64,000 bases of DNA, taken from contig OX638356.1 of the NCBI GenBank assembly GCA_951813395.1, positions 1,653,340 to 1,717,339 on the forward strand. Direction: 5' to 3'. Below are positions 8,137 to 20,547 of this stretch, piece by piece. The notes beneath the pieces were generated by a model. The model was not told the DNA's origin. It did not search any database and saw only the letters and a list, made by a program, of their open reading frames with translations. This DNA is from Longimicrobiales bacterium (GTDB taxonomy: Bacteria > Gemmatimonadota > Gemmatimonadetes > Longimicrobiales > Gaopeijiaceae). The position numbers and the translations under genes were made by a program. Within the stretch, counting starts at the first letter, position 1; every line of letters begins with the position of its first letter.

Positions 8137-9291
8137 CTACCCCAGAATCTCCTCGTACACCCGCATGAAGTTGCCGCCCATGACCTGCGCGACTTCGGCC
8201 CCCGAGAACCCCCGCTGCTCCAGCCGCTCCGCGATGATGTGCATCTTCTCCGGGCGATCGAGTTCCTCGATGAAGGGCGGCCAGCGCAGGTCGACCTCCG
8301 GCTTGAACTCGAACTGGGCGTGGAAGTCCCAGAACGCCTGCTCGGTGGGGAACGAGGTGCGCCAGCCCCCGATGCTCGAGTCGGTGCCGATGCCGACGTG
8401 GTCGACACCCACCAGGTCGGCTACGTACGCGATGTGATCGATGTAGTCGTCCAGCGTGGAGCGAGGCTTCTTGCTCACAAAGAAATTGACGGTGGTGATG
8501 CCCATGACGCCGCGCCGCGCCGCCAGCGCCCTGATCTCCTCGTCGGTCTTGCAGCGGGGGTTGTCGCACAGGGCGCGACAGTTCGCGTGGGTGAACAGGA
8601 CCGGCGTGCTGGAGACCTCGATCGCGTCCATCGTGCTGCGCACCCCGGTGTGGGACACGTCGACCAGCATCCCCAGCTCGTTCATCTTCTGCACAACCTC
8701 GACTCCGAAGTCGCTGAGCCCGACATCGACCCGCTCCGTGCACCCCGCCCCCAGCGCATTCAGCGAATTGTAGGTCAGCTGCATCTGCCGGATGCCCAGG
8801 TTGTAGAAGAAATCGACATTGGCCAGGTCGCGCTGGAGGTGTGTCGCGTTCTGGAACCCGATCATGACCGCGATTCCGCCCGTGCGCTTCGCCTCCAGAA
8901 TATCCGCCGACCGCCGCACGTGGATGACGCGGCCCGGATACCGGTTGAAGATGCCGTGCCAGCTCGCGATGTCCTGCACGGCCTGCTCGTAGCCGAAGGG
9001 AGGATCGCCCGGAGCCCCCAGCGTCGTCTCGATCATGGTAAGGCCCGAGCGCTCGATCTCGTCGAAGCCCTCCGGCCCGAACCGGAGTCCGCCGAGCGCG
9101 TCGATCCAGATGTCGTCCTGGCGGGTGGGGGCGGAGTGGCGGGCCGGGTTGCCCGCGCCGGCGGGGTCGGGCTGGCGAGCGTTGGGGGTCAGCTCCGCCG
9201 CCCGGCCGATGACGTGCTTGCCCCCGCCGAGGCCGAGCGCGGCCCCAGCCATCCCTGCCTCCCAAACGAATCTCCGGCGTGAAACTGACAT
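8137..9291 (-). CDS. Exported M19-type (membrane dipeptidase-like) protein with altered metal ligands
   Basis: 384 residues with a twin-arginine signal at the start (SRRRFVWEAGMAGAALGLGG). The barrel is that of renal/membrane dipeptidases: VDVSHTG and LFTHANCRALCDNPR supply two of the family histidines, and VGIGTDSSIGG is the usual late Asp segment. Two expected ligands look changed. Where the family has an N-terminal His-x-Asp, this protein reads DIWIDALGG, keeping only an Asp; where a bridging Glu is expected it reads MIGFQNATHLQ. The binuclear zinc site may therefore be incomplete, or the protein may belong to a divergent exported clade with other ligands. Dipeptidase or beta-lactam-type hydrolysis should not be assumed. 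Confidence 0.75.
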   Translation of the reverse strand: MSVSRRRFVWEAGMAGAALGLGGGKHVIGRAAELTPNARQPDPAGAGNPARHSAPTRQDDIWIDALGGLRFGPEGFDEIERSGLTMIETTLGAPGDPPFGYEQAVQDIASWHGIFNRYPGRVIHVRRSADILEAKRTGGIAVMIGFQNATHLQRDLANVDFFYNLGIRQMQLTYNSLNALGAGCTERVDVGLSDFGVEVVQKMNELGMLVDVSHTGVRSTMDAIEVSSTPVLFTHANCRALCDNPRCKTDEEIRALAARRGVMGITTVNFFVSKKPRSTLDDYIDHIAYVADLVGVDHVGIGTDSSIGGWRTSFPTEQAFWDFHAQFEFKPEVDLRWPPFIEELDRPEKMHIIAERLEQRGFSGAEVAQVMGGNFMRVYEEILG

Positions 9292-9490
9292 GTCGGCCGC
9301 CTCCTGCCTGCTTGTCGTGCAATGACGTCCTGGGGGAGTCTACACGACGGATCTCGCATACGCCATGGACTTCTGGGGACCCAAACCCCGACTCTCGCTG
9401 TACCAGACTTCAGGTGGATGGCGTCTCACAGCGAAGGGGACTCCGGGTTCAGCCAATGGCACCTTCTTTCTTGAGTCGGACAGGGTAGCG

Positions 9491-10738
9491 ATGTGTCGCT
9501 TACGCCGATTCGGCCAGAGATTCCCCGTCGCACTCGCGGTGATGCTGTCGGTGTCTGCAGGCTGCGGCGGCGACGAAGGCGGTGGCCCCGACGCGCCCTG
9601 GCTGACGGAGTCCGACTATCAGTTTACGGACATGCCTGAGACCAATGTGGTGTTCCTGGCACCGTCCGTGCGCGCCGACCCTGTCCGCGACCGCTTGCTC
9701 ATAGTGGATCCTCCGAACTTTCAGGTAACAGCGTGGGCCCCGGATGGTTCCCTGATCTTCGCCGTCGGTCGAAGTGGAGGCGGACCCGGAGAGTTCACGT
9801 CCCCGCGTGATGTGCTCGTCGGGCCGGATGGTGCGTTTTCGGTGCTGGATGGCAATGGTTCTCGGTTCGCGCATTTCGATGCGAACGGTGAGCTCAGGAC
9901 CTCAATCCAGGGGCCCGGGACCAGCGTCGGGTATCAGGGATTCAGGGTCGCGCTGGCGTGGCCGGATGACGGTGTCCATTTGGGTGTCCCGCTGATCGCT
10001 CCAAGCGTCGAAGTGGGAACGACTGGTTTACGCCCGTTCAATCGACAACCGCTGTTGAGTGTGCGCCGCGGCGAGGGCGGATAGTGGCGAGATCCCGAGC
10101 CGGTGCTTTGGCTGGATGTCAGCAACAGGTTCAGGGCCACGCTTTTGCCCGACGATTCCTGGATGTACGGAGGTCAGTCGTTCTCCGATGCGGATCAGGT
10201 CAGGTTCGCGCGGGGTGCGGCTGTGGTCATGCGGCAGAAGGGCCCACCTGGCGCTGTCGACTTGATTGAGGTGAATGCCGACGGCGATACGCTCTGGCAC
10301 CGACAAGTGGAGTTCGAGCCCCGCAAACTGAGTGTCCGCATGATCGAGGAGGTGGTGGAGCGTCTGGTCGACACACGGGCGCCGGATCTGGCTTCGCGTG
10401 TGTCGAGACCACGGCTCCGCGAGCGGCTCTACGAATCGCTCTACAAGCCCGAGTACTTGCCTGCAGTAGAGAACTTCATTCTGACAGCTTCCGGCGAGGT
10501 GTGGTTGAGGACCCATGAGGTGTTGGATACGCTCAGGGTGCATCATGTGGTTGAACGAGGCGATATCGATGGGCCGCCTCACCGAGTGCTGCTGCCGGAG
10601 TCTTTCAGGATCACCGACGCGACAACAACGCATGTGTGGGGAATCTGGCGGGACGCACTGGATGTACCCCACGTCATCGGGCGGAGGCTGGCTCGGGAGC
10701 CGGGGTGGACATATGGGGATGTGATGCCAGGCGGATGA
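9491..10738 (+). pseudogene. Propeller lipoprotein 1, interrupted by an in-frame TAG
   Basis: First of three tandem paralogues. The start at 9491 gives a lipoprotein signal (LAVMLSVSAGC, lipid Cys about residue 25). Six-bladed propeller blades follow, including VTAWAPDGSLIFAVGRSGGGPGEF and FAHFDANGEL. A TAG at 10082-10084 stops translation after 197 residues. The same frame then continues WRDPEPVLWLDVSNRF to 10738 and matches the second half of the two paralogues (LWHRQVEFEP, THVWGIWRDAL). A single-base change, for example from a Trp codon, explains it. Either the gene is decaying, the stop is read through, or there is a base error. Its end overlaps the next gene by 4 nt (ATGA). Confidence 0.8.
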
Positions 10739-11973
10739 CTTTGTCTCGACACCTATCGAGGATCGCCCGGAGCATCCTCGCGGTCGGCGTTCTGAGTTGC
10801 GGTGGCTCCCCCGATCCTTCTCCCGAGCCCGATACCTGGGTCACGGAACCCGGGTTCGAAATCGGAGATGCCTTCGGGGGTGCCGCCGCGTTCGCGCAGG
10901 TCAGCGATGTCCGCGTTTCGGCAGACGGCGAGCGCGTCTTCGTGCTGGAGCCCTACCTCGCCCGGGTGAGCGTGTGGACGCCCGGGGGCGACCTTCTGAT
11001 CGACATGGAAAAGCCTGGCGAAGGCCCCGGCGAGTTCCGCACGCCGCTCCGCGTTGAACCCGACCGTGACGGTTTCTCCGTGCATGACACGCGGAGGTTC
11101 ACGTTCTTCGCGCATGACGGCACGCTTTTGCACACGGTTCCGAATCCACCGTCGGCGCTCAGCTTCCACGGATTCCGGCTGGAGCCGCACCTGTTGACCG
11201 AGAGCGGCGGCTACCTGGCTGTGCCGTCCATCCCGGGCACCGTCATGGCCGGGTGGACGGGGGACGATCCCTTTGACGAGTTGCCGGTGCTTCACGTCTC
11301 GGAGGAAGACGGTCGGTGGACCATGGACACGATCGCCGCCCTGGACGTCCAGAATCGGAACCTGGCACTCCGGCCAACCGGCTCGGAGTGGGAATTCACG
11401 TGGGAGTTGCACACCGGCCAACCCCTGGCGGACGACGACCTTACCTACTTTGATCCGGAAACCGGGACCGTCGTCATCGCACGCAGGAACTTTGGAGACG
11501 GCGCGATACAGATGCTCGAAATCTCCCCATCTGGCGACACCATCTGGCATCGCCGGTTCGCGGTCCAGCCGGTCAGCTTGCCCCCGGAGCTCCTGGAAGG
11601 CGCCATCGATGCCTTCACCGGGCACCTCGTCAACCAGTCGGCGATGGCTGGGCAGCCGGTATCCCGTGGAGAGGCCAGTGCTCTGGTCGAGGACGCCCTC
11701 TACGCGCCCGACCCGTTGCCCTCTGTTCAGTACTTGCGCGGGATGTCGACCGGGGACCTGTGGATGCAGACCTTCGAGGAGGCGGATACTCTGATGGTAT
11801 GGTATACGATCGGTCGCGGGGACACGGAGTCAGGACTGCGCAGGGTACTGCTTCCCGTCGGCTTTCGCGCGCGCGACGCCACCCCGACCCACGTCTGGGG
11901 CGTGCGCCGCGACTCGCTGGGGGTCGCCTACGTGACCGGTCGCAAGCTGGTTCGGAGGATCGAATCGGAGTGA
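10735..11973 (+). CDS. Propeller lipoprotein 2 (six-bladed beta-propeller)
   Basis: 412 residues, the only intact member of the trio. The start at 10735 overlaps the previous stop (ATGA) and gives a lipoprotein signal (SILAVGVLSC, lipid Cys about residue 22). NHL/6-bladed propeller repeats follow: VSVWTPGGDLLIDMEKPGEG, PGEFRTPLRV and FFAHDGTLLHTV. The C-terminal half has LEISPSGDTIWHRRFAVQP and THVWGVRRDSLGVAYVTGRKL, shared with both neighbours. Such proteins are probably anchored in a cell-envelope membrane and may bind ligands or other envelope proteins; none has a known role here. The tandem arrangement and overlaps suggest one transcript. Confidence 0.8.
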   Translation: MTLSRHLSRIARSILAVGVLSCGGSPDPSPEPDTWVTEPGFEIGDAFGGAAAFAQVSDVRVSADGERVFVLEPYLARVSVWTPGGDLLIDMEKPGEGPGEFRTPLRVEPDRDGFSVHDTRRFTFFAHDGTLLHTVPNPPSALSFHGFRLEPHLLTESGGYLAVPSIPGTVMAGWTGDDPFDELPVLHVSEEDGRWTMDTIAALDVQNRNLALRPTGSEWEFTWELHTGQPLADDDLTYFDPETGTVVIARRNFGDGAIQMLEISPSGDTIWHRRFAVQPVSLPPELLEGAIDAFTGHLVNQSAMAGQPVSRGEASALVEDALYAPDPLPSVQYLRGMSTGDLWMQTFEEADTLMVWYTIGRGDTESGLRRVLLPVGFRARDATPTHVWGVRRDSLGVAYVTGRKLVRRIESE

Positions 11974-13171
11974 TCTGTCAAAAGGGGCGCCTGGGGACAG
12001 GGGCAAGTGCGCTGTCCATCCCACGGGCGGGCTGGCTTGTCCTGGCCACTGTTGCTGTCCTGACTTCCGCCACGGCCCCGTTGGGGGCGAGCCAGAGCTG
12101 GACTACGGACCCCGACTTCGAGATCGGTGGATTCGGTCGGGTCGGGAGCGTGCGGGTCGGCCACGACGGTCTCCGGATCCATGTGGTCGAGCCCCTCGCG
12201 AGGCGGATAACGGTGTGGTCTCCCGGTGGTCAGCTTCTTGTCCGATTGGAGGGAGAGGGTCCGTTGAGTGCGCTGGGGCGTCCCTGGGACGTCCGCCTGC
12301 TGCCGGACGGCTTCTGGGCGACGTACGATCGGCATTTCGTTCGCTTTTCCGACGATGGCGACGTTCTTCAAATGCTGGAGTACTCGTTGTGGGGAGCCGA
12401 AACGGTCCTGGGAGATCACGGCATTCTGGCGCGGGCCAGGCTTCCTCAGTCGGCGGTCATGATGGGGTGGATGGAAAGTGAGCCGCCGCAGCATCAGGCG
12501 GTCCTGCACTATGCCGGAACCGGCTCGGATTGGGCTGCGGACACGGTGGCAATGCTGGATGTTCGGCACATGACCCTGGGCATCCGTTTCGACGACGATT
12601 CCTCACCGTTTCCCGAGGCAATGTTTGCGACCCAGCCCTTCTCGGATGCCGACCTGAGCTACTTCGACGGCGACAAGGGGAGCGTCGGGATCGTGGAGAG
12701 GAACGGCGCTCCCGGCGAGGTCGTCGTGACGGAGATCACGGCCCGCGGTGACACGGTCTGGGGGCGGACGCTTGCGCTTCCATCGGTGGCGATCGGGGCG
12801 GACCAGATCGAAGACACCGTGCAGCATCTGGCGAGCAGGGCGGCGGCGTCCGCTCAGCGCCTGGGTCATCCCACCTCGGAGGCGTCCGCGCGGCGGCTGG
12901 CCGAACAAGCACTCTACGTGCCCGAGTCGCTGCCTGCCGTGACCGAAGTGCGGGCCACCGCTTCCGGGGAGCTTTGGCTGCGATCTGGCGAGAGGTCGGA
13001 CACGTTGGCAGTCTGGTACACCGTGCCGCGGGGAAACGACGTTACCGCGCCGCGCCGCGTGTTGTTGCCAGCGTGGTTTGAGCTGCGTGACGCGACCGAA
13101 ACGCACGCCTGGGGGCTCCGATCCGACGCGGAGCAGGACTCCGCGTCTTGGGACGCAGGCTTGTCTCCTAG
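11970..13171 (+). pseudogene. Exported propeller protein 3, frameshifted near its end
   Basis: Starts with a GTG at 11970 that overlaps the previous stop (GTGA). It has an ordinary signal peptide (AGWLVLATVAVLTSATAPLG, cleavage near GAS) and no lipobox, unlike its two paralogues. Blades include ITVWSPGGQLLVRLEGEG and FSDDGDVLQMLEY. After THAWGLRSDA the paralogues continue to a GR-KL/RL-V end, but this frame departs and reads on to 13298 across purF antisense. Restoring one base near 13128-13130 gives [13 protein letters not shown] and a TAG at 13169-13171, sharing CTAG with the purF stop on the other strand. That neat junction supports a one-base deletion or sequencing slip. As read, the protein carries about 50 aberrant residues. 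Confidence 0.75.
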
Positions 13172-14624
13172 CGGCCTGCGGGGGCCTGAAATGCCAGATC
13201 AAACTGGCTGGCATTCTCGATCTTCTCCTCCAGATCCACCAGCGGAGCCGAGTACTCGCCCGAAAAACACGCTGAGCAAAACGGGCCGCCCTCGCTGACC
13301 GCTTCGACGAGCCCGTCCAGTGACAGATAGCCTAGCGAGTCCACGCCCAGGTCGGCGGCGATCTCGTCCACGGACATCCGGGCACCCATGAGCTCTTCCT
13401 TCGACGGCATGTCGATCCCGTAGTAGCACGGGAACCGCACCGGCGGGCTGGCCACGCGGAAGTGCACTTCGGCCGCCCCCGCGCCGCGGATGAACTTGAC
13501 CAGGCTGGTGGATGTCGTGCCGCGCACGATCGAGTCGTCCACCACGACCACGCGCTGGCCGGCCAGCACCTCGCGCACGGGGTTGTACTTGATACGCGCG
13601 CCGAAGTCGCGGTCGGCCTGCGACGGGCGGATGAAGGTGCGGCCCACGTAGTGGTTGCGCAGCAGTCCCAGTTCGTACGGAATGCCGCTCTCCTCGCTGT
13701 AGCCCAGCGCCGCCGAGTTGGCGCTGTCCGGCACCGCGATCACGCAGTCCCCCTCCACGGGGTGTTCGCGGGCCAGCTGGCGCCCGAACGACCGGCGGGC
13801 CCGGTCCACGCTCATGCCCCACAGGTTCGAATCGGGGCGTGCGAAGTAGACGAGCTCGAAGATGCAGGGCGCGGGGGTCTCCGGGTGCATGCCGGGGAGG
13901 CTCGTGGCCCGGCCGCCCTCGAGGCGCACCAGTTCGCCCGGCGCGATGTCGCGCACGTAGCGCGCGCCCATGATGTCCAGCGCGCAGGTCTCGCTCGCGA
14001 CCACGTGTCCGCCGTCCAGCTCGCCGAGCACCAGCGGCCGGAAGCCGCGCGGATCGCGCACCGCGTACATGGTGTCGCCCACCGTGAGGATCAGCGAGTA
14101 CGCGCCCTCCAGGAAGCTGAGCGCGTCGCGCAGCTGGGCCTCGACCGTCCGGTGCCGCGAGCGCGCGATCAGGTGCACGATGATCTCCGAGTCCGACGAA
14201 CTCTGGAAGATCGCGCCCTCTTCGACGAGTTGGCGCTTCATCCCGCGCGCGTTGGTCAGGTTGCCGTTGTGCACGATCGCGAGGTCGCCCTCGGCGTAGC
14301 GCACCACGATCGGCTGGGCGTTGACGCGCTGGCCGCCGCCCGCGGTCGAGTACCTCACGTGCCCGAGCGACGTATTCCCGGGCAGCGACGCGATCCGTTC
14401 CGCGTCGAAGACGTCCGACACCAGGCCGAGCTCCTTGTACAGCTTGGTGCGCGTTCCGTTGCCGGCGCAGATGCCCGCAGCCTCCTGGCCCCGGTGCTGC
14501 AGCGCGTACAGCCCCAGAAACGAGAGTTCCGACGCGTTCTCAACGTTGCTGATGCCGACAATGCCGCACTCCTCGCGGGGCCGGTCGTCGAGCAGCGGCA
14601 GGTGGATGTCGGTGGGACGGCTCA

Positions 14625-14628
<4 letters not shown>
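13168..14628 (-). CDS. purF: Amidophosphoribosyltransferase (4Fe-4S type)
   Basis: 486 residues; catalyses PRPP + glutamine to phosphoribosylamine, the first step of purine synthesis. It begins with a short propeptide, then the N-terminal nucleophile Cys21 (REECGIVG) of a class II glutaminase. The phosphoribosyltransferase domain has the PRPP loop [14 protein letters not shown]. Cysteines in APCIFEL, RFPCYYG and GPFCSACFS match the four ligands of the Bacillus-type enzyme, which holds a 4Fe-4S cluster and is matured by propeptide cleavage. It is the last gene of a ten-gene operon and its start overlaps the purL stop by 4 nt. Its stop shares CTAG with the repaired stop of the facing propeller gene. 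Confidence 0.96.
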
Positions 14629-16897
<2,269 letters not shown>

Positions 16898-16901
<4 letters not shown>

Positions 16902-17614
16902 GCCACCTCCCGCGTCCCGGCGCCCACGGCCACGTCCGCCGCCAGCAGCGACCGGAAGAGCGGCAGACCGTCCACGGACCCCAGTATGTCCTCGATGGCG
17001 CGGTCCGGGTGCGGCATCATGCCGAGGATGTTGCCCCGGGCGTTGACGATGCCCGCGATGTTGTTGAGCGAGCCGTTCGGATTCGCCTCGTGCGTCACGT
17101 TGCCGCGGGCGTCGCAATAGCGGAACAGGACGCGGCCGTCCGCCTCGAGCCCCGCCAGCGTCCCGGGGTCCGCGTAGTAGTTGCCGTCCGCGTGCGAAAG
17201 AGGCATGCGGATGACCTGCCCCCGGGCGTAGTCCGCCGTGAACGGGGTCCCGCTGCGCTCGACCCGCAGGTGGCAGTCGTGGGACTGAAAGCGCAGCGAC
17301 CGATTCCGCAGCAGCGCTCCCGGCAGCATCCCCGCCTCGCAGAGCACCTGGAATCCGTTGCAGATCCCGACGATCAGGCCCCCGTCGCGCCCGAAGTCGA
17401 TGACGGCGTCCATGATCGGGCTGAAGCGGGCGATCCCGCCCGGCCGCAAGTAGTCTCCATGCGCGAAGCCGCCGGGCACGATGACCGCGTCCGCGTCGCC
17501 GAGCGACGTTTCGCGGTGCCACACATAGCTGGGCGATCCCCCCGCCAGCTCTACCGACCGGACACAGTCCTGGTCGCAGTTGGACCCCGGGAAGGTGATG
17601 ACCGCGACCTTCAT
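16898..17614 (-). CDS. purQ: Phosphoribosylformylglycinamidine synthase, glutaminase subunit
   Basis: 238 residues, class I glutamine amidotransferase that feeds ammonia to PurL. The catalytic Cys lies in GICNGFQ and the His-Glu pair in [10 protein letters not shown]. The N-terminus [14 protein letters not shown] is the family signature. It overlaps purS and purL by 4 nt on each side, which keeps the three subunits of the complex translationally coupled. Confidence 0.96.
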
Positions 17615-17928
17615 CGGACGCCTCCGGCGGCTGCGGCCGGAGCCGGGTCAGTGCCCTCCGTGGCCGTCTCGGCGCCCTCCGTGGCCGCCGTCACCCGGAA
17701 ATCCTCGGTTACGGGGTTGGCCAGCAGCTTGCGGCACGCCTCTTCCACCCGCTCCGTGGCCTCGGCCGGCGATCCGGCGGCCACCTCCAGGTAGATCGCC
17801 TTGCCGACGCGAACGTCCTCGATGGTGTCGTACCCGAGCGAGGCCAGCGCGTGATGGATTGCCTTGCCCTGCGGGTCCAGCAGGCCGGGCCTGGGTGTGA
17901 CGAGGACTTCCACTGTGAATCGGCTCAA
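17611..17928 (-). CDS. purS: Phosphoribosylformylglycinamidine synthase subunit PurS
   Basis: 105 residues, the small dimeric subunit that bridges PurL and PurQ. The core is [20 protein letters not shown] followed by [12 protein letters not shown] place the start at the TTG at 17928: AAGGAG lies just upstream, it overlaps the pssA stop as TTGA, and the protein then begins near the family N-terminus. An ATG at 17946 would add six residues and put the strong Shine-Dalgarno inside the gene. The last 25 or so residues are an Ala/Thr/Glu-rich tail not needed for the fold. Confidence 0.92.
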   Translation of the reverse strand: MSRFTVEVLVTPRPGLLDPQGKAIHHALASLGYDTIEDVRVGKAIYLEVAAGSPAEATERVEEACRKLLANPVTEDFRVTAATEGAETATEGTDPAPAAAAGGVR

Positions 17929-18899
17929 GAGCGCCTCTCCTTCCATTGAATGATATCGGTATCGCGCGTGTCGCGTTGATCGGCGTCGTCCGCGGACGAA
18001 CTCCGCGTGGTGGCGTCGAGTGTCTCCGGCTCGTGGGTCAGCTCGTGGTAGTCCACTTCGCGGGGCTCGACGTCCGAGTCGTCATCCTCCGGCTCCTCGT
18101 CCAGCAGGGGATCCCGTTCGGGGAGCCGTTGCATCAGGCCGAGGAAGACCGACCTGACCAGGCCCCACAGCGCGTAGCCGACGATGGCCGGGAAGAACCA
18201 GTAGTAGGGAATCGTGACGGCGAGCACGAAGCAGCCCAACAGGAGGGTCGTCCTGACGATCCCGCGGCGGGTTTTGAAATCCAGCGGCGGCATCTTCGCA
18301 TAGGGGATGTGGCTGATCATGAGGATCGAGACCAGGACGGTCGTGATCACCATGATCTGCGGCCAGGGGAGCGCCGCCAGGTACTGCTGGAAGAACGCCG
18401 TGGTGGTGAACGGGTAGTGCGTCGCGAGCAGGACGCCGGCCGCGGGGCTGGGAAGGCCGTGGAAGTGGCTGCGGGCTTCGCCCCCCTGCTCGACGTTGAA
18501 GCGCGCCAGCCTGATCACGGCGGCCGAGACGTACGCGAAGCCGATCACCCAGCCCCAGTCGGCCTCGGGGAAGTAGAGGAAGATGAGGATCAGCGCCGGC
18601 GCCACCCCGAAGGAGATTGCGTCGGTGAGCGAGTCCAGTTCGGCCCCGAAGGCCGATCCCGTGCGGGTGACCCGCGCCACCCTGCCGTCGAGGTAGTCCA
18701 GGATCCACGCGATGACGATGCACCACGCCGCCCAGGTGAAGTCGCCACGGGATGCCGCGACCATCGCATAGAGCCCGAAGAAGAGGTTTCCGAGCGTGAA
18801 GGCCGAGGGAAGGATGATGACCCCGCGCCTGAGGTTCGGGCGGTGCCGTTCGCGGCGCAGTCGTCGCCAGCGGCCGGGCTTGCGGTCACGGGGCGTCAT
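17925..18899 (-). CDS. pssA: CDP-diacylglycerol-serine O-phosphatidyltransferase
   Basis: 324 residues, integral membrane enzyme that makes phosphatidylserine from CDP-diacylglycerol and serine. The CDP-alcohol phosphotransferase motif is complete: DYLDGRVARVT, then GAELDSLTDAIS, giving the four conserved aspartates. Several hydrophobic segments follow (for example IMVITTVLVSILMIS). The C-terminal 60 or so residues are acidic and look disordered. It is coupled to psd by a 4 nt overlap, so both steps to phosphatidylethanolamine lie together inside the purine operon. Confidence 0.94.
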   Translation of the reverse strand: MTPRDRKPGRWRRLRRERHRPNLRRGVIILPSAFTLGNLFFGLYAMVAASRGDFTWAAWCIVIAWILDYLDGRVARVTRTGSAFGAELDSLTDAISFGVAPALILIFLYFPEADWGWVIGFAYVSAAVIRLARFNVEQGGEARSHFHGLPSPAAGVLLATHYPFTTTAFFQQYLAALPWPQIMVITTVLVSILMISHIPYAKMPPLDFKTRRGIVRTTLLLGCFVLAVTIPYYWFFPAIVGYALWGLVRSVFLGLMQRLPERDPLLDEEPEDDDSDVEPREVDYHELTHEPETLDATTRSSSADDADQRDTRDTDIIQWKERRS

Positions 18900-19579
18900 G
18901 ATCGCTCTTGCGTCCGATCGATGCTGGCAACGGGAGTCTCGCCGCCCCGCACGCGGTCGCCCACGCCGACGGTCACCGTCCAGTCCGTGGGCAGGAACAG
19001 GTCCACGCGCGAACCGAAGCGGATCAGACCGATGCGCTCGCCCCGGACGAGGCTGTCGCCCTCGCGGGGATACGTCACGATCCGACGCGCCACCAGGCCG
19101 GCGATCTGGCGGACCACGACCGGTCCCTCAGCCGTCTCAAGCGCCAGCGACGCCTGCTCGTTCTCGCTGCTGGCTTCATCGCGCCAGGCGGGAAGGTAGC
19201 GGCCCGGCCGGCAGGCGTACGCGTCCACCCGTCCCCCGAGCGGTGCCCGCTGCACGTGCACGTTGAAGATGCTCAGGAAGATCGTCACGCGGGTCGCCGT
19301 CGCCCCCGTGAACGCTTCGCCCGCCGTCTCGCCCGCGACCTCGGTAACGCTCATGACCGTGCCGTCCGCCGGAGACACCACGATGTCCGGGTCCGGCGGG
19401 ATGCGGCGCTCGGGATCGCGGAAGAAGTACACCACGAAGAGGGTGAGCACGAGAAGGCTGACCGGCAAGGTCGAGCGGGCGCCCCATCCGCCGCTCCGCG
19501 CCCAGATGGCCGCGAGCACGGCCGCGACCAGGAAGGTGAGGATGAACGGGAGACCCTCGCGCGCCACGGGCAGGTTCAT
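18896..19579 (-). CDS. psd: Phosphatidylserine decarboxylase, short type
   Basis: 227 residues, matching the short bacterial/archaeal-type decarboxylase that makes phosphatidylethanolamine. After one or two N-terminal membrane helices come FFRDPER, SPADGTV and FNVHVQRAP. The self-cleavage Gly-Ser in RFGSRVDLFLP should generate the pyruvoyl cofactor. It overlaps purC and pssA by 4 nt each. Confidence 0.94.
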   Translation of the reverse strand: MNLPVAREGLPFILTFLVAAVLAAIWARSGGWGARSTLPVSLLVLTLFVVYFFRDPERRIPPDPDIVVSPADGTVMSVTEVAGETAGEAFTGATATRVTIFLSIFNVHVQRAPLGGRVDAYACRPGRYLPAWRDEASSENEQASLALETAEGPVVVRQIAGLVARRIVTYPREGDSLVRGERIGLIRFGSRVDLFLPTDWTVTVGVGDRVRGGETPVASIDRTQERS

Positions 19580-20547
19580 TGCGGGACCGTCGCGCCGGCG
19601 CGGAAGCGCGGCGGCTCGTACCGGTCGAGTTCCGTGCCGGTGAGCCTCCGGAACACGTCCCGGTAGCGCTGTGAAGTGGCCGTGACCACCTCCCTGGGCA
19701 GCGGAGGCGGCGGATATTGCTTGTTCCAGCCCGTCAGGGACTCCAAATAATCTCTTACGGGCTGTTTGTCAAGAGACGGCTGTCCCCGGCCCGTTGCGTA
19801 GTGTTCACGTGGCCAGAAACGCGACGAATCCGGGGTGAGGACTTCGTCGATGAGCAGGAGCTCGCCCTCGGGCGACATCCCGAACTCGAACTTGGTGTCG
19901 GCCAGGATGATGCCGGCTTCCGCGGCCGCCGCGCGCCCGCGTTCGTAGATGTCCAGCGACCGCTCCCGCAGACGACCGGCGAGTTCGGTGCCCAGCAGTT
20001 CGGTCACCTGCCCGAAGGTGATGTTCTCATCGTGGCCCTCCCGGGCCTTCGTCGAGGGAGAGAAGATGGCCGGCGCCAGGGCGTCGCTCTCGACCAGTCC
20101 GGGCGCGAGGGGCTCGCCGGCCAGCGTCCCCGTCTGACGGTATTCCTTCCAGGCGGAGCCCGACAGGTACCCGCGCACCACGCACTCGACGGGAAGCGGC
20201 CGTGTCCGCCGAACCAGTGTCGCCCGACCCTCCCACGCGCCGGGGCAGCCGGCCAGCTGCGGCACCAGGCGATGGATCTCGGCGGCGCGCACCGACACCA
20301 CGTGGTGGGGGATGTCCGCGAGATGCGTGTGCAGCCACCAGGCGGTGATCCGGGTGAGCACGCGGCCCTTGTCCGGCACCGGTTCGTTCATCACCACGTC
20401 GAAGGCGCTGACGCGGTCGCTCGCGACGAGGAGGAGGCGGTCGGTGTCGTCGGGCTGGCGGGGACTGCCGGCGTCCGGCACCGCGTATACATCGCGGACC
20501 TTGCCGCGGAAGAGCAGGGGAAGCGGGAGGGTCGCGTCGGCCGTCAC
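19576..20547 (-). CDS. purC: SAICAR synthetase
   Basis: 323 residues; ligates aspartate to CAIR in the purine pathway. Signature segments include FRGKVRDVYAV near the start, SDRVSAFDVVM, ECVVRGYLSGSAWKEY and LADTKFEFGM, followed by LIDEVLTPDSSRFWP. The length matches the longer form of the family. It overlaps purB and psd by 4 nt each. Confidence 0.96.
   Translation of the reverse strand: MTADATLPLPLLFRGKVRDVYAVPDAGSPRQPDDTDRLLLVASDRVSAFDVVMNEPVPDKGRVLTRITAWWLHTHLADIPHHVVSVRAAEIHRLVPQLAGCPGAWEGRATLVRRTRPLPVECVVRGYLSGSAWKEYRQTGTLAGEPLAPGLVESDALAPAIFSPSTKAREGHDENITFGQVTELLGTELAGRLRERSLDIYERGRAAAAEAGIILADTKFEFGMSPEGELLLIDEVLTPDSSRFWPREHYATGRGQPSLDKQPVRDYLESLTGWNKQYPPPPLPREVVTATSQRYRDVFRRLTGTELDRYEPPRFRAGATVPQ

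Noticed and set aside
13172-13298. C-terminal extension of propeller protein 3 as read
   Set aside because: It is purF antisense; paralogues end at the equivalent of 13171 and a one-base repair restores that stop.
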